Assembly (NCBI RefSeq): GCF_014201095.1
Contig: NZ_JACHDN010000001.1
Span: 2,356,001-2,420,000 of the forward strand
Length of the DNA stretch: 64,000 nucleotides
From: Cellulomonas hominis
GTDB lineage: Bacteria > Actinomycetota > Actinomycetes > Actinomycetales > Cellulomonadaceae
Direction: 5' to 3'
Both the position numbers and the translations under genes were made by a program. Positions within the stretch are counted from its first letter, which is position 1. The number at the start of each line of letters is the position of its first letter. Positions 50,810 to 58,702 of the stretch are shown here, in pieces. A model generated the notes under the pieces. The model saw only the letters and a program-made list of their open reading frames with translations. It had not been told where the DNA came from and ran no database searches.

Positions 50810-51367
50810 ATGACGACGACCCTCGAGACCACCGCCCCGGCCGCGCCGCTGCTCGGGACGACCTTCCCGACCCCGGCCGGCGACCTGGCCGTGCTCCTGA
50901 CGCCCGACGGCGTCGTGCGGTCCGCGGGCTTCGCCCCGCTCGCCGCCGCGGTGGCCCGGCTGCCCCTGGACGTGGCCGTGCGCGGGCACGAGGTGCTGAC
51001 GCCGGCGGAGCTCGCGGCCCGCGGTGCCGGCCCCGCGCTGGTGGCGGACGCGGTCGCCCGGTACGCCGCGGGCGACGGCGCCGCCCTCGACGCGGTGCCG
51101 GTCGAGCAGCCGGGCGGCCCGTTCCAGCAGCGGGCGTGGCAGGCGATGCGCGCCATCCCGCCGGGCGGCACCGCGACGTACGCGGAGCTCGCCCTGGCGG
51201 CCGGCAGCCCGTCCGCGGTCCGCGCGGCCGGGTCGGCGTGCGCGCGCAACCGCGTGGCGCCGTTCGTCCCGTGCCACCGGGTGCTGCGCAGCGGCGGCTC
51301 GCTCGGGGGGTACTACTACGGGCTGGACGTGAAGCGCGCCCTGCTCGCGCTCGAGCGGGGCGCCTGA
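50810..51367 (+). CDS. ogt: Methylated-DNA--protein-cysteine methyltransferase
   Basis: 185 residues. The acceptor motif 'NRVAPFVPCHRVLRSGGSLGGYYYGLDVKRALLALE' is complete, with the suicide Cys in PCHRV near residue 153, and 'FQQRAWQAMRAIPPGGTATYAELALAAGSPSAVRAAGSACARN' upstream. It removes methyl or alkyl groups from O6-guanine. The N-terminal domain is ordinary length. ATG follows GGAGGATGGAGCC. Pairs with the Ada-AlkA gene under a shared promoter motif. Confidence 0.96.
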   Translation: MTTTLETTAPAAPLLGTTFPTPAGDLAVLLTPDGVVRSAGFAPLAAAVARLPLDVAVRGHEVLTPAELAARGAGPALVADAVARYAAGDGAALDAVPVEQPGGPFQQRAWQAMRAIPPGGTATYAELALAAGSPSAVRAAGSACARNRVAPFVPCHRVLRSGGSLGGYYYGLDVKRALLALERGA

Positions 51368-51374
51368 CGCCGGC

Positions 51375-51650
51375 TCAGCGCCGCGCGATCAGCACGACCG
51401 CCAGGACGACGGCCCCGACACCCGCCGCCAGCAGGATGCGGGCGCGGTCGCGGTTGGCCGGGTCGGCCGCCGGGTCCGTGCCCACGGCGTCGCGGACGAG
51501 CTTCTGCGCGCCGGCCTTGACGTCGGCGGCCTGACGCTTCGGGCTCAGGCGGGCGGCGAGGGCGTCGGCGGTGCCGGCGAGCTCGGCGCGGGTGAGCGCG
51601 ATCTCCGTCTCCAGGTCGCTGATGGACGGCTTCGGCGTGGTGTCGCTCAT
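51375..51650 (-). CDS. DUF3618 membrane-anchored protein
   Basis: 91 residues. Family pattern 'ISDLETEIALTRAELAGTADALAARLSPKRQAADVKAG' followed by a single C-terminal membrane segment 'ILLAAGVGAVVLAVVLIARR'. Function unknown; it usually accompanies a holin-like partner as here. ATG overlaps the partner's stop (ATGA). Convergent with ogt, 7 nt apart. Confidence 0.92.
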   Translation of the reverse strand: MSDTTPKPSISDLETEIALTRAELAGTADALAARLSPKRQAADVKAGAQKLVRDAVGTDPAADPANRDRARILLAAGVGAVVLAVVLIARR

Positions 51651-52075
51651 CGGCGCAGACCCTCCTTCACGGACCGGGACAGGGTGTCCGCGTCCTCCTT
51701 GAGCCCCGCGATGGCCTTCTCCGGCTGCGGCGGCGAGCTCTTCTGCAGGCTCTTCACGCCGAGCAGGCCGAGCACCGCGGTGCCGATCGCCAGCACGACG
51801 AGCACGATCAGCGCGGCGAGCCACGGCGGCATCGCCTCGCTCAGCGCGAGGATCACGGTCGTCAGCAGGACCACGAACGTGAAGAACCCGAGGAACGCCG
51901 CGCCCGCGAGCAGCCCCGCGCCGATGCCCGCGGCCTTGGCCTTCTGCGCGAGCTCGGCCTTGGCCAGGTCGATCTCGGCGCGGACCAGGCGGACGGTCTG
52001 CTCGGCGAGGCGGCTGATGAGCGCGCCGATCGACTGCTGGTCCGGGCCGGACCCGCTGCCCGATGTCGTCGTCAT
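51647..52075 (-). CDS. Phage-holin-like (Phage_holin_3_6/YqjE type) membrane protein
   Basis: 142 residues. The N-terminal amphipathic helix 'LISRLAEQTVRLVRAEIDLAKAELAQKAKAAGIG' leads into two adjacent membrane segments 'FLGFFTFVVLLTTVILALSEAMP' and 'WLAALIVLVVLAIGTAVLGLLGV'. This is the usual actinobacterial chromosomal protein annotated as a holin-superfamily member; lysis function is not implied. Forms a two-gene operon with the DUF3618 gene. ATG 52075 follows GGAGCACCGG. Confidence 0.9.
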   Translation of the reverse strand: MTTTSGSGSGPDQQSIGALISRLAEQTVRLVRAEIDLAKAELAQKAKAAGIGAGLLAGAAFLGFFTFVVLLTTVILALSEAMPPWLAALIVLVVLAIGTAVLGLLGVKSLQKSSPPQPEKAIAGLKEDADTLSRSVKEGLRR

Positions 52076-52153
52076 CCGGTGCTCCTTCGTGGACGGGAGG
52101 CGTTCCGCCTAGTCTGGCGCGTCCCGCGGATCCGCGCAGGTGGGACGGGCCGC

Positions 52154-52588
52154 TCAGTCGGCCCAGGGGTGCACGAGCTCCTCGGCGTCCGGCGGTCCCG
52201 GGCGCACCGGGGCGACGCGGACGGGCTGCGGCAGCCGGTGCCGGCCCCACGCGGCCGCGCCGGCCGCGACGCCGATGAGCAGCACGCCGACCAGCAGCGC
52301 CGCGAGCCACAGGTCCACCACGAGGGCCAGCGCCACGACGGCGGACGTGACGAGCAGGGCGAGCCCGAAGACGGTGAGCAGCAGCGCGACGGCGAACGCC
52401 ACGGCGCTCGGCCGGACCTCCAGGGCGCGGGCCCGCACGGAGCGCCCGACGGCGTCGATCTCGCTCTGGATCGACTGGCGGACGCGGTCCTCCACGTGCT
52501 CGAAGCGCTCGCGCGTGCGTTCGGCCAGCGGCTCGGTGAGCCGGCTGAACAGTCCGGGCCGACGCGGCTCGTCGTCGGGCTTGCTCAC
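52154..52588 (-). CDS. Hypothetical membrane protein related to holin-like helper proteins
   Basis: 144 residues. A charged helical N-terminus ('RLTEPLAERTRERFEHVEDRVRQSIQSEIDAVG') is followed by two hydrophobic segments ('AVAFAVALLLTVFGLALLVTSAVVALALVV', 'LWLAALLVGVLLIGVAAGAAAW'). It resembles the 51647 protein in layout and probably belongs to the same envelope module. GTG 52588 has a perfect AAGGAGG seven bases upstream; longer starts are unlikely. Confidence 0.8.
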   Translation of the reverse strand: MSKPDDEPRRPGLFSRLTEPLAERTRERFEHVEDRVRQSIQSEIDAVGRSVRARALEVRPSAVAFAVALLLTVFGLALLVTSAVVALALVVDLWLAALLVGVLLIGVAAGAAAWGRHRLPQPVRVAPVRPGPPDAEELVHPWAD

Positions 52589-52636
52589 GGTGTCCTCCTT
52601 CGGGCCGGCGTCCGAGCCCACCCTAGTCAGTGCGGG

Positions 52637-52650
52637 GGCCGCTGAGTGGT
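52637..52650 (-). promoter_or_regulatory. GGCCGCTGAGTGGT, inverted copy of a site beyond the LuxR gene
   Basis: This 14-mer is exactly the reverse complement of ACCACTCAGCGGCC at 53392-53405. The two copies flank the LuxR-type gene. It overlaps the region of a candidate -10 (TAGCGT, 52663-52668) six bases before the GTG. Confidence 0.45.
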
Positions 52651-52674
52651 GCGCCCCGCCCGTAGCGTCGCGGC

Positions 52675-53340
52675 GTGACCGGGGTGGTGCGGACCGTGCG
52701 GGTGGGGATCGTCGTGGACGAGGCCCTCGGCCGGAGCGCGCTCGCGGCGGTGCTCGACGCGGACCCCCGCATCACCGTGGTGCACGCGGTCGACAGCTGC
52801 GCGCGCGCCCGGGCGGTGATCGCCCCGCAGACGGTCGACGTGCTCGTGGTGGACGCGGCGCTGCCCGACGGGAACGGGGTCGCGCTGGGGGTCGTGCTGC
52901 AGCGCGCCGACCCCCGGATGGGCGTGCTGCTGCTGTCGGCGGCGGACGACGTGTCGGACCTCGTCCTGTCGGTCCGTACGCAGGTGCCGCGGCCGTGGAG
53001 CCACCTGTCCCGGACGGGCGGCGCGGATGCGTCCGCCCTGGTCCGGGCGGTCGTCGCCACGGCGCACGGCCAGGTGGTGCTCGACGGCGGGCCCGGCGGG
53101 CGGGAGCCCCGGCGGGCGGACGACCCGATCGCGACGCTGACCGAGGCGCGGATGGCGGTGCTCCGGCTCGTCGCCCAGGGGCTGTCGAACCGGTCGGTGG
53201 GCCGGCTGCTCGGCCTGTCCCCGCGCTCCGTGGAGAACCACCTCGCCGCGGTGTACCGGGCGCTCGGCGTCACGGGGGAGGACGTCAACCCGCGCGTCGC
53301 AGCAGTGCTGGCGCTGCGCGAGCGGGATCGCGTGCACTGA
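52675..53340 (+). CDS. LuxR-type response-regulator-like transcription factor
   Basis: 221 residues. The N-terminal receiver-like domain has 'RVGIVVDEALGRSALAAVLDADPRI' and the possible acceptor Asp in 'VDVLVVDAALPDGNGVAL', but the conserved Lys of the last strand is not evident (WSHLSRTGG), so it may be atypical. The C-terminal HTH 'LTEARMAVLRLVAQGLSNRSVGRLLGLSPRSVENHLAAVYRALGV' is canonical. No kinase gene is nearby. TAGCGT six bases before the GTG suggests a leaderless mRNA. Confidence 0.88.
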   Translation: MTGVVRTVRVGIVVDEALGRSALAAVLDADPRITVVHAVDSCARARAVIAPQTVDVLVVDAALPDGNGVALGVVLQRADPRMGVLLLSAADDVSDLVLSVRTQVPRPWSHLSRTGGADASALVRAVVATAHGQVVLDGGPGGREPRRADDPIATLTEARMAVLRLVAQGLSNRSVGRLLGLSPRSVENHLAAVYRALGVTGEDVNPRVAAVLALRERDRVH

Positions 53341-53346
53341 GGGGTA

Positions 53347-53405
53347 CCACTCAACGACCACCCGGGTCGGGCGCCGCGGCCACTCAACCTGACCACTCAG
53401 CGGCC
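53347..53405 (+). promoter_or_regulatory. Three CCACTCARC boxes between the LuxR gene and crcB
   Basis: CCACTCAAC at 53347-53355, CCACTCAAC at 53380-53388 and CCACTCAGC at 53393-53401. With the inverted copy at 52637 they suggest operator sites of the LuxR-type protein. Alternatively they are decayed arms of the dispersed hairpin family, whose outer arm is TCCACTC. Confidence 0.45.
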
Positions 53406-53437
53406 GTTGCGCGTCCCGGGGTCCCGGGTGCGCGAGG

Positions 53438-53956
53438 ATGGGCCGGCCGCCCCGCCGGGCGACCCGTCCGTCTGGAGGCCCCGCCACGCCCCGCCCGCCC
53501 CGCCCGCCGCACCCGCCCGGGCCCGAGCCCGCCGTCCCGCGCCCCGCGCACCGGCAGGCCGCCCTGGCCCTGCTCGTCGCCGCCGGCGGCGCCGTCGGGT
53601 CGCTCGGGCGGTACGGGCTCGCGCAGGCGATGTCGCCGCAGCACGGCTGGCCGGTCGGGACGCTGACCGCGAACCTCGCCGGGGCGTTCCTGCTGGGGGT
53701 GCTGCTCGAGGTGCTGGGCCGGCGGGGGCCCGAGACGCCGGGCGTGCAGCGGGCGCGGCTCGCGCTCGGCACGGGGGTGCTCGGCGGGTTCACGACGTTC
53801 TCCTCGCTGGCGCTGGAGACCGAGCGGCTGCTCGCCGCGGGGTCCGTCGGCACGGCGCTCGGCTACGCGGGCCTGACCCTGGTGGCCGGCGTGCTGGCCG
53901 CGGCCGCCGGCGTGGCCGTGGTGGCCGCCGCGCACGGCCGGGGGAGCGGACGGTGA
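53438..53956 (+). CDS. crcB: Fluoride exporter CrcB/Fluc, subunit 1
   Basis: 172 residues with four membrane segments after a Pro/Arg-rich 40-residue N-terminus. Fluc marks: 'GGAVGSLGRYGLAQAM', 'GTLTANLAGAFLLGVLLEVL', 'LGTGVLGGFTTFSSLALETERLL'. Fluc channels are dual-topology dimers; here two adjacent genes encode subunits of probably opposite orientation. ATG at 53438 is the first; the true start may lie inside the Pro-rich part. No fluoride riboswitch recognised upstream. Confidence 0.9.
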   Translation: MGRPPRRATRPSGGPATPRPPRPPHPPGPEPAVPRPAHRQAALALLVAAGGAVGSLGRYGLAQAMSPQHGWPVGTLTANLAGAFLLGVLLEVLGRRGPETPGVQRARLALGTGVLGGFTTFSSLALETERLLAAGSVGTALGYAGLTLVAGVLAAAAGVAVVAAAHGRGSGR

Positions 53957-54330
53957 GCGCGGCGCTGCTGGTGGCGCTCGCGGGCGGCGTCGGCGCGGCC
54001 ACGCGGTTCTGGGTGGACGGCACGATCCGGGCGCGCGGGCGGACGGTGCTGCCGGTCGCCACGATCGCGGTGAACGTCTCGGGCTCGTTCGTCATCGGGC
54101 TGGTCGCCGGGGCGCACCTGTACCTGGACCTGCCCGCGACGTGGCAGCTGCTGCTGGCCACCGGGTTCTGCGGCGGGTACACGACGTTCTCGGCCGCCGC
54201 CGTGGAGACGGTGCGCCTCGCGCAGGCCGGCGAGCGCGGTCGGGCGCTGCTCAGCGTCCTCGGCACGATGCTCCTCACGCTGGCGGCCGTCGCTGCGGGC
54301 ACGGGCCTCATGGCGCTGCTCGCGCGCTGA
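53953..54330 (+). CDS. crcB: Fluoride exporter CrcB/Fluc, subunit 2
   Basis: 125 residues, four membrane segments. Marks: 'AGGVGAATRFWVDGTI', 'ATIAVNVSGSFVIGLVAG', 'LLLATGFCGGYTTFSAAAVETVRLA'. GTG overlaps the stop of subunit 1 (GTGA), so heterodimer partners are made together. Protects against fluoride toxicity. Confidence 0.94.
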   Translation: MSAALLVALAGGVGAATRFWVDGTIRARGRTVLPVATIAVNVSGSFVIGLVAGAHLYLDLPATWQLLLATGFCGGYTTFSAAAVETVRLAQAGERGRALLSVLGTMLLTLAAVAAGTGLMALLAR

Positions 54331-54381
54331 CCGCCCGACCCACTTGCCACGGGACGTCCGGGTTTGCGAGGGTCGCACGGT

Positions 54382-54400
54382 GGCCTCGACGTCCGAGGCC
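54382..54400. terminator. Hairpin after the crcB pair
   Basis: GGCCTCG-ACGTC-CGAGGCC, a perfect 7-bp GC stem, followed by GGCC-TACC-GGCC. It lies 52 nt past crcB subunit 2 and 49 nt before the phytochrome gene. Confidence 0.45.
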
Positions 54401-54448
54401 GGCCTACCGGCCGGTCGCGCCGGGAGCCGCGGGACGGGGGGGCAGCGC

Positions 54449-56713
54449 GTGACCGAGGTGTTCGTCGCCCCGGGTGAGCCCGCGGACCTCGACACCTGCG
54501 CGCGCGAGCCGATCCACGTCCCCGGGTCCGTGCAGCCCCGCGGGGTGCTGCTGGCGGTGCAGGAGGCCGGCGCCGTCGTCCTGCAGTGCTCGGCGAACGT
54601 CGACGCGGTGCTCGGCCGGCCGGCGGACGACGTGCTCGGCCGGTCGCTGCCCGACGTGCTCGGCCGGGCCGCGGCGCGCGTCGTGCTGGAGCAGCTCGCC
54701 GCCGTCCCCGACCACCGCACCCGGAACCCGGGGCTGGTGCACGTCGACGTCGGCGACCGGACCGTCGTGCTCGACGTCGTGGTGCACCGGCCGCCGCCGG
54801 CCACCGCGGCAGACCCCGGACCCGTCTACGTCGTCGAGCTCGAGGTCGCCGACGGCCCGCGGCCGCTGACCTACGGCACGTCCTACGAGAGCGTGCGCGA
54901 CGCGATCGCGGACCTGAACCGCACCAGCACGCTGGAGGGCCTGTACGAGTCGGCGGCCCGGCACGTGCGCCGACTGACCGGCTTCGACCGCGTGATGGTC
55001 TACCGGTTCGACGCCGCGTACGACGGCGAGGTCGTCGCCGAGGACCGCCGCCCGGACCTGGAGCCGTTCCTGGGCCTGCACTACCCCGCCTCGGACATCC
55101 CGCCGCAGGCGCGCGCGATGTACGAGAAGAGCTGGATCCGGCTGATCTCCGACGCCGCGTACACCCCGGTGCCGCTCGTGCCGGCCGCCGACCCGCTGTC
55201 CGGCCGGCCGCTCGACCTGACGTACGCGACGCTGCGCAGCGTCTCCCCGGTGCACTGCGAGTACCTGCGGAACATGGGCGTGCGGGCGTCGATGTCCATC
55301 TCGCTGCTCCGCGACGGGAAGCTGTGGGGCATGGTGGCCTGCCACCACTACAGCGGCCCGCACGCGCCGTCCTACGGGGTGCGCGCGGCGGCGGAGTTCC
55401 TCGGCGTCGCCCTGTCCGCCCGCCTGGTCGCGCAGGTCGAGGAGGACGCGCTGACGGAGGTGCGGCGCGCGTCCGGCGTGCTCGCCCGGCTCGTGGCCGC
55501 GTCCCGCGACGAGGACGTCCGGCTCGCCACGGCGCTGACCCGCACCGGCGACCTGCTCGACCTCGTGCCCGGCGACGGCGTCGTGGTGCGGGCGGGCGGC
55601 GAGCTCGCCACCCGCGGCCGGGTGCCGGACGCGGCCGGCTGCGAGGCGCTCGCGGCCTGGGGGAGCACGCTCGCCGAGGGCGTGGTCGCCTCGGACCGGC
55701 TCGCCGCCCGGGAGGGCGCCCCCGACGTCCCCGGGGCCGCGGGCGCCGTCGCGCTCGCGCTGCCCGACGGGGGCGCGGTGGTGTGGATCCGCGACGAGGT
55801 GGTCCGCACCGTCGACTGGGGCGGCGACCCCCACGAGAAGGGCCGGTCCGTGCAGGACGACGGCACGGTCCGGCTCGGTCCGCGCGCGTCGTTCGCGCTC
55901 TGGCAGGAGCAGGTGCGCGGCCGGTCGGTGCCGTGGGACGAACGGGCCGCGCAGAACGCCGCCGACCTGCGCACCCACCTGGTCGAGGCGCTGTTCCGGC
56001 GGGGCCAGGCCGAGGTGGGCGCGGCCCGGGCGCTGCAGCGCACCCTGCTCCCCGAGCGGCTGCCGGCGGTGCCGGGCTGGTCGGTCGCCGCCCGGTACGA
56101 GCCCTCCGGCACGGGGCAGGTCGGCGGCGACTGGTACGACGTCCTGGCGCTCGCGGACGGGCGGGTCGCGCTCGCGGTCGGCGACGTCACCGGGCACGGC
56201 CTGCCGGCCGCCGCCGCGATGGGACAGCTCCGCAACGCCGTCCGCGCCTACCTGCTGGACGCCGCGCCGCCCGCCGTCGTCCTCGGCCGGGTCGGGGCGC
56301 TCGCGCGCTGGACGCTGCCCGGGCAGATGGCGACCCTGGCGCTCGCGGTGCTCGACCCGGCGACCGGCGAGGTGGAGCACTCCTCGGCCGGCCACCTGCC
56401 GCCGCTCGTCGTGCGGGCGGACGGCACGGCGGCCTGGGAGCGGCTGCTCGGGTCGCCGCTGATCGGCCTGCTGGACGGGGAGCCCGCCGCCGCCCGCGTG
56501 ACCCTCGCCCCCGGGGACGCGCTGCTGCTGCTCACCGACGGGCTGATCGAGCGGCGCGGGGAGTCGCTGCGGGTCGCGCTCGACCGCACCGTGCGGGAGG
56601 TCGGACGGCCCGACCCGGCGCGCCTGGACGAGGTGGCCGCGCGGCTGCGCGACCCGCGGTCCGACGACGACGCCACGCTCGTCCTGCTGGCCCGGGACGC
56701 CCCGGGCGGTTAG
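54449..56713 (+). CDS. Bacteriophytochrome photosensor fused to a PP2C/SpoIIE phosphatase
   Basis: 754 residues. Residues 10-115: PAS domain with the biliverdin-attachment region 'LDTCAREPIHVPGSVQPRGVLLAV' (Cys about 16). Residues 135-310: GAF with 'RLTGFDRVMVYRFD', 'LHYPASDIPPQARAMYEKSW' and 'MVACHHYSGPHAPSYGVRAAAEFLG'. Residues 320-500: PHY, with the tongue 'GPRASFALWQEQVRGRSVPW'. Residues 520-750: PP2C Ser/Thr phosphatase with 'QVGGDWYDVL', 'VGDVTGHGLPAAAAMGQLRNAVRAYL' and 'SDDDATLVLLA'. A histidine kinase is absent; red/far-red light would control dephosphorylation, perhaps of an anti-sigma antagonist (inference). No heme oxygenase gene is in the window. GTG 54449 fits the PAS start. Confidence 0.93.
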   Translation: MTEVFVAPGEPADLDTCAREPIHVPGSVQPRGVLLAVQEAGAVVLQCSANVDAVLGRPADDVLGRSLPDVLGRAAARVVLEQLAAVPDHRTRNPGLVHVDVGDRTVVLDVVVHRPPPATAADPGPVYVVELEVADGPRPLTYGTSYESVRDAIADLNRTSTLEGLYESAARHVRRLTGFDRVMVYRFDAAYDGEVVAEDRRPDLEPFLGLHYPASDIPPQARAMYEKSWIRLISDAAYTPVPLVPAADPLSGRPLDLTYATLRSVSPVHCEYLRNMGVRASMSISLLRDGKLWGMVACHHYSGPHAPSYGVRAAAEFLGVALSARLVAQVEEDALTEVRRASGVLARLVAASRDEDVRLATALTRTGDLLDLVPGDGVVVRAGGELATRGRVPDAAGCEALAAWGSTLAEGVVASDRLAAREGAPDVPGAAGAVALALPDGGAVVWIRDEVVRTVDWGGDPHEKGRSVQDDGTVRLGPRASFALWQEQVRGRSVPWDERAAQNAADLRTHLVEALFRRGQAEVGAARALQRTLLPERLPAVPGWSVAARYEPSGTGQVGGDWYDVLALADGRVALAVGDVTGHGLPAAAAMGQLRNAVRAYLLDAAPPAVVLGRVGALARWTLPGQMATLALAVLDPATGEVEHSSAGHLPPLVVRADGTAAWERLLGSPLIGLLDGEPAAARVTLAPGDALLLLTDGLIERRGESLRVALDRTVREVGRPDPARLDEVAARLRDPRSDDDATLVLLARDAPGG

Positions 56714-57330
56714 CCGCCCAGCAGGTCGGCGAAGCTCGGCGCGCCCGCGAACGGGTCCTGGGGGGCCCGGGCCGGGCGGGAGGCGACCGTGGCGGCCAGC
56801 TCGGCGCCGGCGCGGCGGATGCGCGCGGGCAGCGGGTTCGGCTCGCCGGCGGTGGCGCCGGTGGCCCAGTCGTCCGTGGCGGCGAACACCGAGGTGGTCG
56901 CGACGTCCGCCCGGAGGTACGTGAACAGCGGCCGGATCGAGTACTCCAGCGCCAGCGAGTGCCGCGGGGTGCCGCCGGTCGCGCCGAGCAGCACGGGCAG
57001 GCCGACGAGCGCGTCCTTGTCGAGGATGTCGACGAACGACTTGAACAGGCCCGAGTACGTGGTGGTGAACAGCGGGGTCACCGCGATCAGCGCGTCGGCG
57101 CCGGTCACCGTCTCCAGCACCTCCGCGAGGGCGGGGCTGGGGACGCCGGTGAGCATGGCGTTGACGATGTCGTGGGCGTGGTCGCGCAGCTCGACCACCC
57201 GGACCTCGGGCCGCTGCCCGCGGTCGGCGAGCTCGGTGGCGGTCGCCTCGGCGAGGCGGTCGGCGAGCAGGCGGGTGGACGACGGCTGGCCGAGGCCGGC
57301 CGACAGCGCGACGATCGTGCGCTCGGTCAT
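56710..57330 (-). CDS. NADPH-dependent FMN reductase (CE1759 type)
   Basis: 206 residues, flavodoxin-like. Seen: 'IVALSAGLGQPSSTRLLADRLAEA', 'VRVVELRDHAHDIVNAML', 'ADALIAVTPLFTTTYSGLFKSFVDIL' and 'GLPVLLGATGGTPRHSLALEYSIRPLFTYL'. It would supply reduced FMN to the LLM monooxygenase encoded upstream at 57482. Its TAA overlaps the phytochrome gene's TAG tail-to-tail. ATG 57330; the dispersed hairpin E lies in its upstream region. Confidence 0.92.
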   Translation of the reverse strand: MTERTIVALSAGLGQPSSTRLLADRLAEATATELADRGQRPEVRVVELRDHAHDIVNAMLTGVPSPALAEVLETVTGADALIAVTPLFTTTYSGLFKSFVDILDKDALVGLPVLLGATGGTPRHSLALEYSIRPLFTYLRADVATTSVFAATDDWATGATAGEPNPLPARIRRAGAELAATVASRPARAPQDPFAGAPSFADLLGG

Positions 57331-57399
57331 GGGTGGTGCTCCTGTTCGATGCGACGTGCTGGTGGGTGCGGGCGGGTGCGGGCGGCGGGACCGCCCGCC

Positions 57400-57453
57400 G
57401 AGTGGAGGGTTCCGCCGGGACACGCCGGGCGTGTCGGGCAGAATGCTCCACTC
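57400..57453. terminator. Dispersed hairpin element E between LLM and reductase genes
   Basis: Outer arms GAGTGGA / TCCACTC, inner arms CCGGGACACGCC / GGCGTGTCGGG. It follows the LLM gene and precedes the reductase gene on the same strand, so it may reduce read-through. Closest relative is element C. Confidence 0.75.
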
Positions 57454-57481
57454 AGCGGAGGCGGGGGTGGGGTCGGGTGGG

Positions 57482-58681
57482 TCAGAGGCCGAAGGCCGAG
57501 CCCGGGCGGGCCGTCACCGCGTCCGCGGCGGCGGCGTCGTCCTCGGCGGTCTTCCCGGTCCAGTGGTCGGCGGCCGCGACGGGCTGGGTGTGCACCTCGC
57601 CGGCCGCGCGGGCGGCGGCGACGCGCTCGGCGTGGCTCGGCGGGCCGGACGGGACGTGCGCGGGGCGGTCGGACTCCATCTCCGTGCGGAGCACGGGCAC
57701 GACCTCGCCGCCCAGGATGTCGAGCTGCTCGAACACCGTCTTCAGCGGCAGGCCCGCGTGGTCGATGAGGAACAGCTGGCGCTGGTAGTGGCCGACGTCG
57801 TGCCGCATGGCGGCGTACCGGTCGATCACCTGCTGCGGCGAGCCGACGGTCAGCGGGGTCTGCTCGGAGAAGTCCTCGAGCGACGGGCCGTGGCCGTAGA
57901 CCGGCGCGTTGTCGAAGTAGGGCCGGAACTCGTTCACGGCGTCCTGCGAGTTCTTCCGCATGAACACCTGGCCGCCCAGGCCGACGATCGCCTGGTCGGC
58001 GCGGCCGTGGCCGTAGTGCTCGAACCGCTGCCGGTAGAACTGCACCATCTGCTTGGTGTGGCTCATCGGCCAGAAGATGTTGTTGTGGAAGAACCCGTCG
58101 CCGTAGTAGGCGGCCTGCTCCGCGATCTCGGGGCTGCGGATCGACCCGTGCCAGACGAACGGCGGGACGCCGTCCAGCGGGCGGGGGGTCGAGGTGAAGC
58201 CCTGCAGCGGGGTGCGGAACTTGCCCTCCCAGTCCACGACGTCCTCCTCCCAGAGGCGGCGCAGCAGGGCGTAGTTCTCGATCGCCAGCGGGATGCCCTG
58301 GCGGATGTCCTGCCCGAACCACGGGTAGACGGGGCCCGTGTTGCCGCGGCCCATCATGAGGTCCATCCGGCCGTCGGAGATCACCTGGAGCATCGCGTAC
58401 TCCTCGGCCAGGCGGACCGGGTCGTTCGTGGTGATCAGCGTGGTCGCCGTGGACAGGACGATCCGCTTCGTGCGCGCGGCCAGGTAGCCGAGCATGGTCG
58501 TCGGGGAGGACGCGACGAACGGCGGGTTGTGGTGCTCGCCGGTGGCGAAGACGTCCAGGCCCACCTCCTCGGCGTGCTCCGCGATCGCGAGGATCGAGCG
58601 GACGCGCTCGGTGTCGTCGGGGGTCCGGCCGGTGGTGGGGTCAGGAGTGATGTCGCTGACGGTGAAGACTCCGAACTGCAT
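57482..58681 (-). CDS. LLM-class flavin-dependent oxidoreductase (CE1758 type)
   Basis: 399 residues, the bacterial-luciferase TIM barrel. Seen: 'MQFGVFTVSDITPDPTTGRTP', 'EEVGLDVFATGEHHNPPFVASSPTTMLGYLAARTKRI', 'DLMMGRGNTGPVYPWFGQDI', 'PFVWHGSIRSPEIAEQAAYYGDGFF' and 'TPLTVGSPQQVIDRYAAM'. The enzyme would use FMNH2 from the neighbouring reductase to oxygenate an unknown substrate. The pair is known from corynebacteria as CE1758/CE1759, function unsettled. ATG at 58681 follows GGGAGCGGGAGAC. Confidence 0.93.
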   Translation of the reverse strand: MQFGVFTVSDITPDPTTGRTPDDTERVRSILAIAEHAEEVGLDVFATGEHHNPPFVASSPTTMLGYLAARTKRIVLSTATTLITTNDPVRLAEEYAMLQVISDGRMDLMMGRGNTGPVYPWFGQDIRQGIPLAIENYALLRRLWEEDVVDWEGKFRTPLQGFTSTPRPLDGVPPFVWHGSIRSPEIAEQAAYYGDGFFHNNIFWPMSHTKQMVQFYRQRFEHYGHGRADQAIVGLGGQVFMRKNSQDAVNEFRPYFDNAPVYGHGPSLEDFSEQTPLTVGSPQQVIDRYAAMRHDVGHYQRQLFLIDHAGLPLKTVFEQLDILGGEVVPVLRTEMESDRPAHVPSGPPSHAERVAAARAAGEVHTQPVAAADHWTGKTAEDDAAAADAVTARPGSAFGL

Positions 58682-58702
58682 GTCTCCCGCTCCCTCGAAG
58701 TC

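Noticed and set aside
51647..52075. Holin-like gene as evidence of a prophage
   Set aside because: This family is a normal chromosomal membrane protein in actinobacteria and no phage genes are nearby.
53341..53437. Fluoride riboswitch before crcB
   Set aside because: The GGCGATGG...CTGATA-type core is not present; the sequence holds CCACTCARC boxes instead.
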